Assembly (NCBI RefSeq): GCF_000814845.2
Contig: NZ_CP010431.2
Coordinates: forward strand, 3,348,001 to 3,412,000
Reading direction: 5' to 3'
Source: Pandoraea sputorum
GTDB taxonomy: Bacteria > Pseudomonadota > Gammaproteobacteria > Burkholderiales > Burkholderiaceae
DNA: 64,000 bases
The notes beneath the pieces are model-generated. The model saw only the letters and a program-made list of their open reading frames with translations, did no database searches and had not been told where the DNA came from. A program made the translations under genes and the position numbers. Of this stretch, positions 29,228 through 38,141 are shown piece by piece (the first letter of the stretch is position 1; each line of letters opens with the position of its first letter).

Positions 29228-31936
29228 ATGGCCCACAACCTCCACAAAACGCTTAAAGAGTTCAAGCTCGGCGGCAACAAGAAAGGCAAGTTCTACTCGC
29301 TGCCCCAACTGGGCAAGGCCCTGGGTGTGAATGTCGAACGCCTGCCGGTGTCGATCCGCCTGGTGCTCGAGTCCGTGCTGCGCAACTGCGACGGCAAGAA
29401 GGTGACCGAAGAGCACGTCAAACAACTTGCCAACTGGAAACCGAACGCCGAGCGCACGGACGAAATTCCGTTCGTCGTCGCGCGTGTCGTGCTGCAGGAT
29501 TTCACGGGCGTGCCGCTGCTGGCCGATCTGGCCGCGATGCGTAACGTCGCCGAGCGTCAGGGCGCGAACCCGAAGCGCATCGAGCCGCTGGTGCCGGTGG
29601 ATCTGGTGGTCGACCACTCGGTCACGATCGATCACTTCCGCGAGAAGAAAGCGCTCGATCTGAACATGAAGCTGGAATTCCAGCGCAACAACGAGCGCTA
29701 CCAGTTCATGAAGTGGGGCATGCAGGCGTTCGACACGTTCGGCGTCGTGCAACCGGGCTATGGCATCGTCCACCAGGTGAACCTGGAATATCTGGCACGC
29801 GGCGTGCACAAGAAGGACGATGTGTTCTATCCGGACACGCTCGTCGGCACGGACAGCCACACGACCATGATCAACGGTATCGGCGTGGTGGGCTGGGGTG
29901 TGGGTGGCATTGAAGCCGAAGCCGGCATGCTGGGTCAGCCGGTCTACTTCCTGACGCCGGACGTCGTGGGCGTGGAGCTGACGGGCCGTCTGCGCGAAGG
30001 CGTGACCGCCACCGACCTGGTGCTGACGATCACGGAAATGCTGCGTCGCGAGAAGGTCGTGGGCAAGTTCGTCGAATTCTTCGGCGAAGGCACGTCGAGC
30101 CTCGCACTGCCGGACCGCGCCACCATCGCCAACATGGCGCCGGAATACGGTGCGACGATGGGCTTCTTCCCGGTCGACGAAAAGACGATCGATTACTTCC
30201 AGGGCACGGGTCGCACGAAGGCCGAAATCGACGCGTTCGAATCGTACTTCAAGGCCCAGAACCTCTTCGGCGTACCGAAGACGGACAGCATCGATTACAC
30301 CAAGACGCTCAAGCTGGACCTCGGCACGGTCGCACCGTCGCTGGCCGGCCCGAAGCGTCCGCAAGACCGTATCGAAATCGGCAACGTGAAGTCGACGTTC
30401 AAGGACCTGTTCACGAAGCCGGTCTCCGAGAACGGTTTCAATCTGACGCAAGAGCAACTCGACGCCACGTACAAGACGGCCAGCGGCATCGACGTGAACA
30501 ACGGCGATGTGCTCATTGCCGCCATCACGTCGTGCACGAACACGTCGAACCCGAGCGTGCTGCTCGCCGCCGGTCTGCTGGCGAAGAAGGCTGTGGAAGC
30601 CGGTCTGAAGGTCGCCCCGCACATTAAGACGTCGCTCGCCCCGGGAAGCCGTGTGGTCACCGAGTATCTGCACGCAGCCGGTCTGCTGGGATACCTCGAG
30701 AAGCTCGGCTTCGGCGTGACGGCTTATGGCTGCACGACCTGTATCGGTAACGCCGGCGATCTGACGGCCGAACTGAACGAGACGATTACGAAGAACGACA
30801 TGGTCGCAGCCGCCGTGCTGTCGGGCAATCGTAACTTCGAAGCGCGTATTCACCCGAACATCCGCGCCAACTTCCTCGCCTCGCCTCCGTTGGTCGTGGC
30901 TTACGCCATCGCTGGCAACGTCACGCGTGACCTGATGACCGAGCCGGTCGGCAAGGGCAAGGGTGGCCGCGATATCTACCTGGGCGACATCTGGCCGACC
31001 AGCGAAGAAATCCACAAGCTGATGAAGTTCGCCATGAACGCGAAGGTGTTCAAGGCCAACTACGACTCGGTGAAGGAACCGAGCCCGCTGTGGGCGAAGG
31101 TCAAGGGTTCGAAGGGCCAGGTCTACGATTGGCCGACGTCGACGTACATCGCCGAGCCGCCGTTCTTCGACGGCTTCTCGATGGAGCCGAACGCCGACAT
31201 CAAGCCGATCCAGGGCGCACGCGCACTGGGCGTGTTCGGTGACTCGGTGACGACGGACCACATCAGCCCGGCAGGCTCGATCAAGGAAACGTCTCCGGCT
31301 GGCAAGTGGCTGCTGGAAAACGGCGTGCTCAAGGCCGACTTCAACAGCTACGGCTCGCGCCGCGGTAACCATGAAGTGATGATGCGCGGCACGTTCGCCA
31401 ACGTCCGTATCAAGAACCTGATGATCCCCGCAAAGGCCGACGGCTCGCGCGTGGAAGGCGGCCTGACGATTCACCAGCCGAGCGGCGAACAGCTCTCGAT
31501 CTACGACGCCGCAATGAAGTACGTCGGCGAGAACACCCCGACGGTGGTGTTCGGTGGCGAAGAGTACGGCACGGGTTCGTCGCGCGACTGGGCAGCCAAG
31601 GGCACGCAGCTGCTGGGCGTGAAGGCGGTCATCACCCGTTCGTTCGAACGCATCCACCGCTCCAACCTGGTCGGCATGGGCGTTCTGCCCCTGCAATTCA
31701 AGGGCTCGGACAGCGTGGAATCGCTCGGCATCACGGGCGAAGAAACGTACGACATCGAAGGTCTGACGGCGGACATCAAGCCGCAACAAGACGTCACGCT
31801 GGTGATCCATCGCAAGAACGGCGAAACGCAAAAGGTGCAGGTCCTGCTGCGTATCGACACGCCGATCGAAGTGGATTACTACAAGCACGGCGGCATTCTG
31901 CCGTTCGTGCTGCGTCAGTTGCTCGCAGCGGCTTAA
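29228..31936 (+). CDS. acnA: Aconitate hydratase (AcnA type)
   Basis: Converts citrate to isocitrate. The 902-residue protein belongs to the AcnA/IRP1-like group. It shows [31 protein letters not shown], the cluster cysteines in [10 protein letters not shown] and GCTTCIGN, and the swivel-domain [18 protein letters not shown] 29228 is supported by AAGGAAAG eight bases upstream. The first ten codons of the longer frame are not needed. With gltA, sdhCDAB and mdh it places four TCA-cycle steps within 12 kb. Confidence 0.97.
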   Translation: MAHNLHKTLKEFKLGGNKKGKFYSLPQLGKALGVNVERLPVSIRLVLESVLRNCDGKKVTEEHVKQLANWKPNAERTDEIPFVVARVVLQDFTGVPLLADLAAMRNVAERQGANPKRIEPLVPVDLVVDHSVTIDHFREKKALDLNMKLEFQRNNERYQFMKWGMQAFDTFGVVQPGYGIVHQVNLEYLARGVHKKDDVFYPDTLVGTDSHTTMINGIGVVGWGVGGIEAEAGMLGQPVYFLTPDVVGVELTGRLREGVTATDLVLTITEMLRREKVVGKFVEFFGEGTSSLALPDRATIANMAPEYGATMGFFPVDEKTIDYFQGTGRTKAEIDAFESYFKAQNLFGVPKTDSIDYTKTLKLDLGTVAPSLAGPKRPQDRIEIGNVKSTFKDLFTKPVSENGFNLTQEQLDATYKTASGIDVNNGDVLIAAITSCTNTSNPSVLLAAGLLAKKAVEAGLKVAPHIKTSLAPGSRVVTEYLHAAGLLGYLEKLGFGVTAYGCTTCIGNAGDLTAELNETITKNDMVAAAVLSGNRNFEARIHPNIRANFLASPPLVVAYAIAGNVTRDLMTEPVGKGKGGRDIYLGDIWPTSEEIHKLMKFAMNAKVFKANYDSVKEPSPLWAKVKGSKGQVYDWPTSTYIAEPPFFDGFSMEPNADIKPIQGARALGVFGDSVTTDHISPAGSIKETSPAGKWLLENGVLKADFNSYGSRRGNHEVMMRGTFANVRIKNLMIPAKADGSRVEGGLTIHQPSGEQLSIYDAAMKYVGENTPTVVFGGEEYGTGSSRDWAAKGTQLLGVKAVITRSFERIHRSNLVGMGVLPLQFKGSDSVESLGITGEETYDIEGLTADIKPQQDVTLVIHRKNGETQKVQVLLRIDTPIEVDYYKHGGILPFVLRQLLAAA

Positions 31937-32022
31937 GTTCGGCCGCTGTCGATGTGACGTAGGGGGCTGGACGGCGACGTTGCTGTCCTCCACGTTGGTG
32001 TCCTCCAGTTCCCCGAAAGACG

Positions 32023-32050
32023 AAACCCGGCCGACGTGCCGGGTTTTTTC
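32023..32050 (+). terminator. Rho-independent terminator after acnA
   Basis: AACCCGGC pairs with GCCGGGTT across a 6-base loop, followed by TTTTTTC. It lies about 90 bp beyond the acnA stop. Confidence 0.88.
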
Positions 32051-32128
32051 TTGGGCTTCGATCTCTGGCGCTCGCCCCTGAAAACCCTCCCGCACTCACC
32101 GACCTCACCCTCCCACAACGCAGCGGGA

Positions 32129-32195
32129 CAGACGCAAGCAGGCACTTCCCGGCGCTCCACTGAAAGTCGCTTCGGTAAGCGCCTGCTTGCGTCTG
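32129..32195. repeat. 15-bp perfect inverted repeat with 37-base loop
   Basis: CAGACGCAAGCAGGC (32129-32143) is the exact inverse of GCCTGCTTGCGTCTG (32181-32195). An alternative stem GGCGCT/AGCGCC (32151-32156 with 32178-32183) overlaps the right arm, so two folds compete. It lies in the gap between the acnA terminator and the alkA gene, outside any gene I can support. Confidence 0.7.
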
Positions 32196-32271
32196 CCTGT
32201 ATTGCCCAGGGCCTCAAACCTCCTCCCTCATCCCTTTTTCTCCGGTGTGCTGTCATGTCCGAAAATGACTA

Positions 32272-32285
32272 GCCGGACGTCCGGC
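32272..32285. promoter_or_regulatory. 14-bp palindrome upstream of the Ada/AlkA gene
   Basis: GCCGGACGTCCGGC is perfectly self-complementary and lies 43 bp before ATG 32329. A dimeric regulator could bind it, but no binder is known and GC-rich palindromes also arise by chance. Confidence 0.35.
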
Positions 32286-32328
32286 GCGCGCGTACAGTGG
32301 CACCATGTTTTCCCCTCCCCCGCACACC

Positions 32329-33825
32329 ATGAAGCTCGATCCGGATGTCTGCTACAAAGCAGTCTCAGCACGCGACCGACGCTTCGACGGCTGGTTCTTC
32401 GTCGGCGTCTCCTCGACCGGCATTTACTGCCGCCCCGTCTGTAACGTTCGCACGCCCCGCTTCGAGAACTGCTCGTTCTACGGTAGCGCCGCCGCCGCAG
32501 AAAAGGCCGGATACCGCCCCTGCCTCAAATGCCGCCCCGAACTTGCACCCGGTGGCGCACGCTTCGACGCCTCCCGCGAACTCGCCGACGCCGCCGCCGC
32601 CATGATCGACGAAGGCTTTCTCAATCACGCCCCACTGCCCGATCTCGCCGCCCGCATCGGCATCACGGAGCGCCACCTGCGACGCATCTTCGCCGACGAA
32701 TTCGGTGTCTCCCCCGTCGAATACGCCCAGACGCAGCGACTGCTGCTCGCCAAACGCCTGCTCACCGATACCGCGCTGCCGGTGACGGAGGTCGCGCTTG
32801 CCGCTGGCTTCGGTAGCGTCAGACGCTTCAACGGACTCTTCAAATCACGCTATGGCTTCGCCCCCGGACGCCTGCGCCTGAACGCACACAACGCCCGCAT
32901 GGCCGCCATTCCCGACGGCGATCTGGTCTTTCAACTCGCCTATCGCCCTCCCCTCGCATGGCACGCCCTCCTCGACTTTCTCGGCGACCGCGCCATCGAC
33001 GGCGTCGAGTCCCGTGAAGGCGACGTCTATACCCGCACGCTGAGCCTCCAGCGGCAGGACGGACAGACCGTCGCGGGCTGGTGCCGGATCTCGCCACTCA
33101 CGAATCGCCACGCCCTACAGGTGACGCTTCCCCCCGTCCTCGCAGGCAGCGTGCCGCAAGTGCTCGGCAAACTCCGCCATCTGTTCGATCTCGGAGCTCG
33201 CCCCGATGTCATCGATGCCCACCTCGGCCCCCTCGCCCTCGCCACGCCCGGCCTTCGCGTGCCAGGCACCGTGGACGGCTTCGAGATCGCCGTGCGCGCC
33301 ATCGTCGGCCAGCAAATCACCGTCAAGGGCGCACGCCGCCTGCTCGGACGACTCGCCGAGCGATTCGGCACTCCACTGCCGACACCCGTCCACGGTCTGA
33401 CGCACACGTTTCCGAGTGCCGCACAAATGCTCGCCGTACCCGTCGATGCCCTCGGGGAAGCCGGTATCATTCGAAGTCGTATCGCCGCAATTCACGGTGT
33501 TGCTCAAGCGATTGTGGACGGCAAGCTGCGGCTCGATCCGCTCGCACCGCTGGACGCGACGATGGCGTCGCTCCTCGCCATCAAAGGCGTCGGCCCGTGG
33601 ACAGCGCAATACATCGCAATGCGCGCCCTCGGCTCGCCGGACGCCATGCCGGTGGACGATCTGGTGCTGCGTCAGGCGCTCGGCGTACCCAACGGCCGCG
33701 CCGTCGAGGCTCGCGCCGCCCAGTGGGCACCGTGGCGCGCGTACGCCGCATTGCACGTCTGGCGTGCTGCGGCACAAGGACCGGCTGGCCAGCCGGTCAT
33801 GAATTTGCAGGAGGTGGTTGCATGA
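32329..33825 (+). CDS. alkA: Ada-AraC/AlkA fusion: methyl-phosphotriester sensor, activator and 3-methyladenine DNA glycosylase
   Basis: The protein is 498 residues. The N-terminal Ada zinc domain has four cysteines (IYCRPVC and CLKCRPE) and could accept methyl groups from phosphotriesters. An AraC-type helix-turn-helix follows (LPDLAARIGITERHLRRIF and VTEVALAAGFGSVRRFNGLFK). The C-terminal half is an AlkA glycosylase with the helix-hairpin-helix AIKGVGPWTAQYIAM and the catalytic Asp in PVDDLVLRQ. This domain order combines sensing and repair of alkylation damage. The stop overlaps the ogt start as ATGA, so the two are coupled. ATG 32305, eight codons up, is possible. Confidence 0.92.
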   Translation: MKLDPDVCYKAVSARDRRFDGWFFVGVSSTGIYCRPVCNVRTPRFENCSFYGSAAAAEKAGYRPCLKCRPELAPGGARFDASRELADAAAAMIDEGFLNHAPLPDLAARIGITERHLRRIFADEFGVSPVEYAQTQRLLLAKRLLTDTALPVTEVALAAGFGSVRRFNGLFKSRYGFAPGRLRLNAHNARMAAIPDGDLVFQLAYRPPLAWHALLDFLGDRAIDGVESREGDVYTRTLSLQRQDGQTVAGWCRISPLTNRHALQVTLPPVLAGSVPQVLGKLRHLFDLGARPDVIDAHLGPLALATPGLRVPGTVDGFEIAVRAIVGQQITVKGARRLLGRLAERFGTPLPTPVHGLTHTFPSAAQMLAVPVDALGEAGIIRSRIAAIHGVAQAIVDGKLRLDPLAPLDATMASLLAIKGVGPWTAQYIAMRALGSPDAMPVDDLVLRQALGVPNGRAVEARAAQWAPWRAYAALHVWRAAAQGPAGQPVMNLQEVVA

Positions 33826-34397
33826 CCCGTACGACGACGCATTACGAAGCCTTTTACGACAGCCCGCTGGGTCAAATGCTGCTCGTCGCCAATGGCGACG
33901 CGCTGACCGGCGTCTATTTCACCCAGCAAAAGTACTTCCCCGGAGACGGCGAGACGCGTCTCGACGGCGCAGGCATCAAGGTGCTCGACGCCGCAAAGCA
34001 ACAGCTCGACGAGTATTTCCACGACGGACGCCGTCTGTTCGAACTGGATCTCGCACCGGACGGCACCCCGTTTCAGAAAAGCGTCTGGGACGAACTGCGC
34101 CGCATCCCGTTTGGCGAAACACGCAGCTACGGCGATCTCGCCCACTCACTTGGCGATGCGAACAAGTCGCGTGCCGTGGGTGCCGCCAACGGGCGCAATC
34201 CGATAACGCTGATCGTGCCCTGCCACCGTGTAATCGGCGCTGACGGCACACTGACGGGCTACGCAGGCGGTGTGGAACGCAAGCTCGCCCTGCTCTCCCT
34301 CGAAGGCGCAGCACTCGCCCCCGTCACCGGCGCAAGCGTCGCCACGACGCGTCACACGCGCCTGTCCGCCCCCGCGAATCTCGCGTTTGACTTCTGA
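33822..34397 (+). CDS. ogt: Methylated-DNA--cysteine S-methyltransferase
   Basis: Suicide repair enzyme removing alkyl groups from O6 of guanine. The 191-residue protein has the acceptor cysteine in LIVPCHRVIG, the DNA-recognition helix KSRAVGAANGRNP, and the N-terminal YDSPLGQMLLVA. It starts inside the last codons of the upstream Ada/AlkA gene (ATGA), forming an adaptive-response pair. About 25 extra residues at the C-terminus after the family core are of unknown role. Confidence 0.94.
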   Translation: MTRTTTHYEAFYDSPLGQMLLVANGDALTGVYFTQQKYFPGDGETRLDGAGIKVLDAAKQQLDEYFHDGRRLFELDLAPDGTPFQKSVWDELRRIPFGETRSYGDLAHSLGDANKSRAVGAANGRNPITLIVPCHRVIGADGTLTGYAGGVERKLALLSLEGAALAPVTGASVATTRHTRLSAPANLAFDF

Positions 34398-34562
34398 TCC
34401 GGCGCCAAACGCCGTCGTCACACCGCCCGTTTGGCGCCTGCCCGTTGGTGACGAGGCTCGCCTGTCGCCATCGGCGTCGACGTGTTTGGTGACAGCGTCC
34501 CATCTATCGCGTTCACGCATGCCGTACAATCGTGAGTTCATGTGTTTCTGCTTTGCACGACT

Positions 34563-35741
34563 ATGCGCTCACGCACCGCCAAACGACTGACCCCCGACGC
34601 CGAAAAGCTGGTCGGCCACGCGCTCGCGCTGGCCGCCTCAGGCAGCCGCATCGAAGACCGCTTCTGGGAAGCCCAGCTCGATACGCTGCTCACGCGCGTA
34701 CTGCGCACCGGCAACCAACCGGCCATCGATGCCGCGCTCGACCATCTCCAGGCCAACCATAGCGAAGCCTACGGCGCGCTCGCCGATCTGATCGAGTCGC
34801 AAAGCGAATCCGCCGAACCCGAGGCCGACGGCCAGACGTGGGACGGCCTGCTCGTCGCTATTCCGATCCTCGCCTGGACGCGTTACGCCATTCCGTCCGG
34901 CGCGGTGAAGCCGGACGCGCTCATGCCGGTTCGCGCGCATCTGCACGCGCACGTCCTCGCTGAATCGGCACGCGTGGCCATTTCGCCGTACCTCTACAGC
35001 ATCGACCAGCTCCCGCGTACGCATTGCGAATCGTGGAAGGTGACGCAGCAACTCGTGCAGGCCGCCGTCAGCAACGCCGAAGTCAAGCAGCCCGGCAACG
35101 ACCTGCCGGAGACAGCCCCGATCCTCGCCGATCCGCGTTTCCTGCTCGCCGCCGTCGCCGTGCCCAAGGGCGCGGCCATGTTCCGCTGGCAGGAAGACGG
35201 CGCACGTCACGCAGAGCGCGGCCAGTGCCAGGAAGCCTGGTCGGCGCAAGGCGGGCCGAATCTGAATGCCCTGCTGCCCGGCTGCGAGATCGAGTGCCTC
35301 CTGCCCGACGCTTACTACGCCAGTTGCCGCGAAGCCGACGAACGCATTCGTCCGCATACGATCCGTACGGCGCTGCGCTATCTGGAAGATGTCCTCACGC
35401 TCACACCGCCGGAATTGCGCGCTGTGGTCGCGGGCTTCGGCGAACAGAATATCGACGAGTACCGCATCGGCTTCACGCAACGCGGCAGCAACGACGTGAT
35501 CTACGGTGTGGTGTGGCCGCTCTACGGTCGCGAGAACGGTGAGGTCGAAGGCGGTGCGCTCGACGAAGTCACGGACCTGCTGAAGGCCTGCGGCGTGACC
35601 GAGATTCGCAAGCATCCGGGCCGCTTCGATCCGGAATATTGCGACGACTGCGGCGTGCCGCTCTATCCGGACCCCGTGGGCGAAGTCGTCCATGCGGAAA
35701 TGCCGGAAGACGCCGAACCGAGCCGTCCGCACTTCCATTGA
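34563..35741 (+). CDS. DUF2863 family protein
   Basis: A 392-residue soluble protein of a family restricted mostly to betaproteobacteria. It begins MRSRTAKRLTPDAEKLVGHALAL and has ILAWTRYAIPSG in its middle. It ends with a small CDDCGVPLYPDP motif with two cysteines in a CxxC and an acidic/His tail (PSRPHFH). No catalytic signature is evident and function is unknown. It stands alone between ogt and the convergent trmB-like gene. Confidence 0.85.
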   Translation: MRSRTAKRLTPDAEKLVGHALALAASGSRIEDRFWEAQLDTLLTRVLRTGNQPAIDAALDHLQANHSEAYGALADLIESQSESAEPEADGQTWDGLLVAIPILAWTRYAIPSGAVKPDALMPVRAHLHAHVLAESARVAISPYLYSIDQLPRTHCESWKVTQQLVQAAVSNAEVKQPGNDLPETAPILADPRFLLAAVAVPKGAAMFRWQEDGARHAERGQCQEAWSAQGGPNLNALLPGCEIECLLPDAYYASCREADERIRPHTIRTALRYLEDVLTLTPPELRAVVAGFGEQNIDEYRIGFTQRGSNDVIYGVVWPLYGRENGEVEGGALDEVTDLLKACGVTEIRKHPGRFDPEYCDDCGVPLYPDPVGEVVHAEMPEDAEPSRPHFH

Positions 35742-35803
35742 TCGTGCATCGAAATAAATCGGCCGTAGATGATGAGCGCACGGCCGATTTGCTTTTGCAA
35801 CGA

Positions 35804-36490
35804 TCAGCGCGGTGGCAGCGTCACCACGCAACGATGCAACGAATGCCCTGACGCCAGATATTTGCGCTCGAACGGCGTCATGGTCGCGGCGCTGTCCTTC
35901 GGCACCCACGCTTGCACCTCAGCAGACACGCCGCTCAGCCATTCGACTGCAAGCGCGAATTCCTCGATGTAGATATCCCAGTTGCTGCGGCATTCGAGCA
36001 CACCACCGAGCGCCACGACCGTCGGAAATACGGCGTGCGCATGCCAGCGGCGCGAGAGCTGTCCGATCTTCGGCCACGGATTCGGATAGAGGATGTAGTG
36101 ACGCGCGGGGCGAATGCCCGCGTCGTGCAGTTGCCGCCAGAAATCCACGAGATCCGCGCGCACCCACACAAAGTTCTCGGGCCATTCGCCGTCCCACCAA
36201 TCCTTGCCGCGCACAATACGGCTCTCCGACTGATCGATGCCGATGACGAAGTGATCGGGATACTGCGCCGCGAGTCGCAGCGTGCTCTCACCCACACCAC
36301 ATCCTGCGTCGATGATCAGCGGCACTGCGCCCGCGCTGCGCCACGCAGCGATCGCTGCGTCGAAGGCTGCGGCGCTGTAGGCCGCGAGTGGCTTGCGAAA
36401 GGCGGCGTCGCGATGACGGCTCACCAATTCCGCCAATTTGTCGTGTGGACCGGTCTGAGCACTGCCGACCGTGCGTGAATTTGCAAACAT
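35804..36490 (-). CDS. tRNA (guanine-N7-)-methyltransferase-like protein
   Basis: A 228-residue class I SAM methyltransferase. It has the SAM loop IIDAGCGVGESTLRLA and the TrmB-like block YILYPNPWPKIGQLSRRWHAHAVFP (PNPWPK plus H), close to the canonical DPWPKKRHHKRR. The acidic DP and the run of basic residues are changed, so it may be a diverged paralogue or have another substrate. ATG 36490 begins MFANSRTVGSAQTGPH. Upstream codons in the frame lack a ribosome site. Confidence 0.72.
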   Translation of the reverse strand: MFANSRTVGSAQTGPHDKLAELVSRHRDAAFRKPLAAYSAAAFDAAIAAWRSAGAVPLIIDAGCGVGESTLRLAAQYPDHFVIGIDQSESRIVRGKDWWDGEWPENFVWVRADLVDFWRQLHDAGIRPARHYILYPNPWPKIGQLSRRWHAHAVFPTVVALGGVLECRSNWDIYIEEFALAVEWLSGVSAEVQAWVPKDSAATMTPFERKYLASGHSLHRCVVTLPPR

Positions 36491-36990
36491 GCCGAATAGA
36501 AAAATCGCGAATGCCCAGAGGGCGATGCGCGAATGCACAGCGCATACGCTGCACTATCCGCGTGAAAAGCCACGAAATGTGCCGCTGTTCGAGCGATTGC
36601 GTCAACGTCTGCGATGACACAATGCGCCCCCTGTTGCCGCATAACCGCGGTAGAAGCTGCAAGAAACCTGCAAAACAAGAAGCGTTTTCCACGCCGACGC
36701 TCGCGTCGAAAAATGCTACTACGTAGCGTGGATGGCCCGCATTGTAGCGCGCCGTAACTTTCACGCGCGGCGCAATGACGTCTTCGGGCTTACCCGGCGG
36801 GCGTGAGCGGCTTTTTTTCGGTTAAGATGGATGCCGCTTCGCCGCTGTCTTTCAAAATGCGGTCAAGCTTCTTCGCGAGCGGCGCATGCCAGCGACTCAT
36901 AAGATGAGTTATCGCATGCCCGCATTGCTCTGCAATGCTCAGGGCCGGTTCACACACACGGCTCTTACGCCCCCGAGAATACGTCAAGCA
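36491..36990. other. 500-bp gap without a supported gene
   Basis: The divergent gap between the trmB-like gene and the exported protein. ORFs on both strands are low-complexity shadows rich in Arg and Ser. A T7 run lies at about 36811-36817. I see no RNA gene, terminator with a convincing stem or mobile element here. Confidence 0.4.
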
Positions 36991-37638
36991 ATGTCGAATC
37001 GATTTTTCCAACGCGCCGCAGGCGTCGTGATGCGAGCCGTGCGCCAGGTCGCAGGCATCGCATCCATCGCTGCGCCGCTCTGCCTGTCGGCCTTCACGGC
37101 CCCGGTACAGGCCTTCACGCTCGAACAGCATCGTGCGCTGGTCGAGCAATTTATTAACACGCGTCACGCCGATCCGATGGTGGCCGACTGCGCTGCGCAT
37201 GCGAGTTTCGTCGTCGCTACGCTCCCCGGCTACGAGAGTGTCGAGTACGGCGAGACGGCACTTGATCCCGAACACGCGAAAATCGAACCCTGGAATGGAC
37301 CGTTCGACGATCGCAAGCAACGGGTCGACGTCACGCAGATGGTCGAACTCGATGGTGTCGGCAAACGCACGTCCGGCCAGACCGACAACATCCACATTCG
37401 CTGCGGATACGCCGACGGTCGCATGATGGGCTTCGACTACACGTCGCCGCTCTCTCAGGTCGAGCAGCCGGTGAAGCGCGCTGCGCGCGGCAACACGCGC
37501 GGCAAGGCCGCTCACGCGAGCGCGAAGTCGGGCAAGAAAAGCACCACGGCCAAGTCGACGGGAAGCAAGTCGTCGGCAAAAGCCCCGTCTTCGAAGTCGA
37601 GCAGCGCTAAGAAGAGCACGACGAAAAAGAAGAACTGA
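36991..37638 (+). CDS. Exported BspC-like protein with a Lys/Ser-rich tail
   Basis: A 215-residue protein with an N-terminal signal (VRQVAGIASIAAPLCLSAFTAPVQA, possibly starting at the second ATG, 37030). A conserved core of about 100 residues follows: TLEQHRALVEQFINTRHADPMVADCAAHASFVV, LPGYESVEYGET and VELDGVGKRTSG, then IHIRCGYADGRMMGFDY. The tail of about 60 residues is almost all Lys, Ser, Thr and Ala. The core resembles the BspC domain of Burkholderia proteins as I remember it. The two cysteines could form a disulfide. The basic tail might bind nucleic acid, peptidoglycan or LPS. Function unknown. Confidence 0.7.
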   Translation: MSNRFFQRAAGVVMRAVRQVAGIASIAAPLCLSAFTAPVQAFTLEQHRALVEQFINTRHADPMVADCAAHASFVVATLPGYESVEYGETALDPEHAKIEPWNGPFDDRKQRVDVTQMVELDGVGKRTSGQTDNIHIRCGYADGRMMGFDYTSPLSQVEQPVKRAARGNTRGKAAHASAKSGKKSTTAKSTGSKSSAKAPSSKSSSAKKSTTKKKN

Positions 37639-37687
37639 TCGCTGCGCGCGGGTACCTTAGCGAAGCGGTTTCAGAGCCCGTCGGAAC

Positions 37688-37712
37688 GCGTAGCGCGAGA
37701 GATCGCGCTACG
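37688..37712. terminator. 11-bp inverted repeat between two convergent 3' ends
   Basis: GCGTAGCGCGA and TCGCGCTACGC (2-3-base loop) form a very stable hairpin just past the exported-protein gene (+) and just beyond the stop of the small ORF on the minus strand. It has no T-run on either side, so it may act as a bidirectional transcript end or pause. Confidence 0.45.
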
Positions 37713-37717
37713 CTCCG

Positions 37718-38026
37718 TCACGCCTGTTTGTGCACATTCGAGAGGGCCGTCACTGTCGCGTCGCGCGCACATTGTGCCGACGTGTTCGACTCAAATCGCG
37801 CCAACGTGACGCGCCCCGGCCGTTTCAACTTCCCGCCACACGTGACGCAGTACCTCAGAAGGTGCGGCGCAACGCGTCGGTTGCTCGCCACGGCATCCAG
37901 TCCGCCCCCCGACGCGACGCCGTCCTTGCTTAGCGCCTGAATCTCCCTGAGCAACATCGGCGTGACTCTGGTGGTGTGGGACGGATCGGGAGTATGTCCG
38001 TTTCCCGCGTCGAATCCGATACGCAT
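37718..38026 (-). CDS. Hypothetical small protein
   Basis: A 102-residue frame beginning MRIGFDAGNGHTPDPSHTTR. AGGGGA lies five bases before ATG 38026, a strong ribosome site. There are three cysteines, two in CVTCGGK. I do not recognise the family. It lies directly downstream of the M14 peptidase terminator and has no obvious promoter of its own, so expression is unclear. It may also be spurious. Confidence 0.42.
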   Translation of the reverse strand: MRIGFDAGNGHTPDPSHTTRVTPMLLREIQALSKDGVASGGGLDAVASNRRVAPHLLRYCVTCGGKLKRPGRVTLARFESNTSAQCARDATVTALSNVHKQA

Positions 38027-38040
38027 GCTGTCCCCTGACA

Positions 38041-38069
38041 AAACAAAATGGGAACGCGCTGCGTCCCCG
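38041..38069 (-). terminator. Rho-independent terminator after the M14 peptidase
   Basis: On the minus strand GGGGACGC pairs with GCGTTCCC (8 bp with one GT pair, 3-base loop), followed by ATTTTGTTTTG. A second strong hairpin, GTCACGCCA to TGGCGTGAC at 38087-38116, precedes it, so the gene ends in tandem stems. Confidence 0.75.
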
Positions 38070-38141
38070 TCACCTGTCAGATGCCGTCACGCCAAGGACA
38101 CGTCCCTGGCGTGACATCATGCGTTTTGGGCCGACGGCTTG

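Noticed and set aside
29072-32095. 1007-codon minus-strand ORF opposite acnA
   Set aside because: It lies entirely antisense to a clear aconitase gene. Its protein is Arg/His/Ala/Asp-rich with no recognisable domain, as expected for a shadow in GC-rich DNA.
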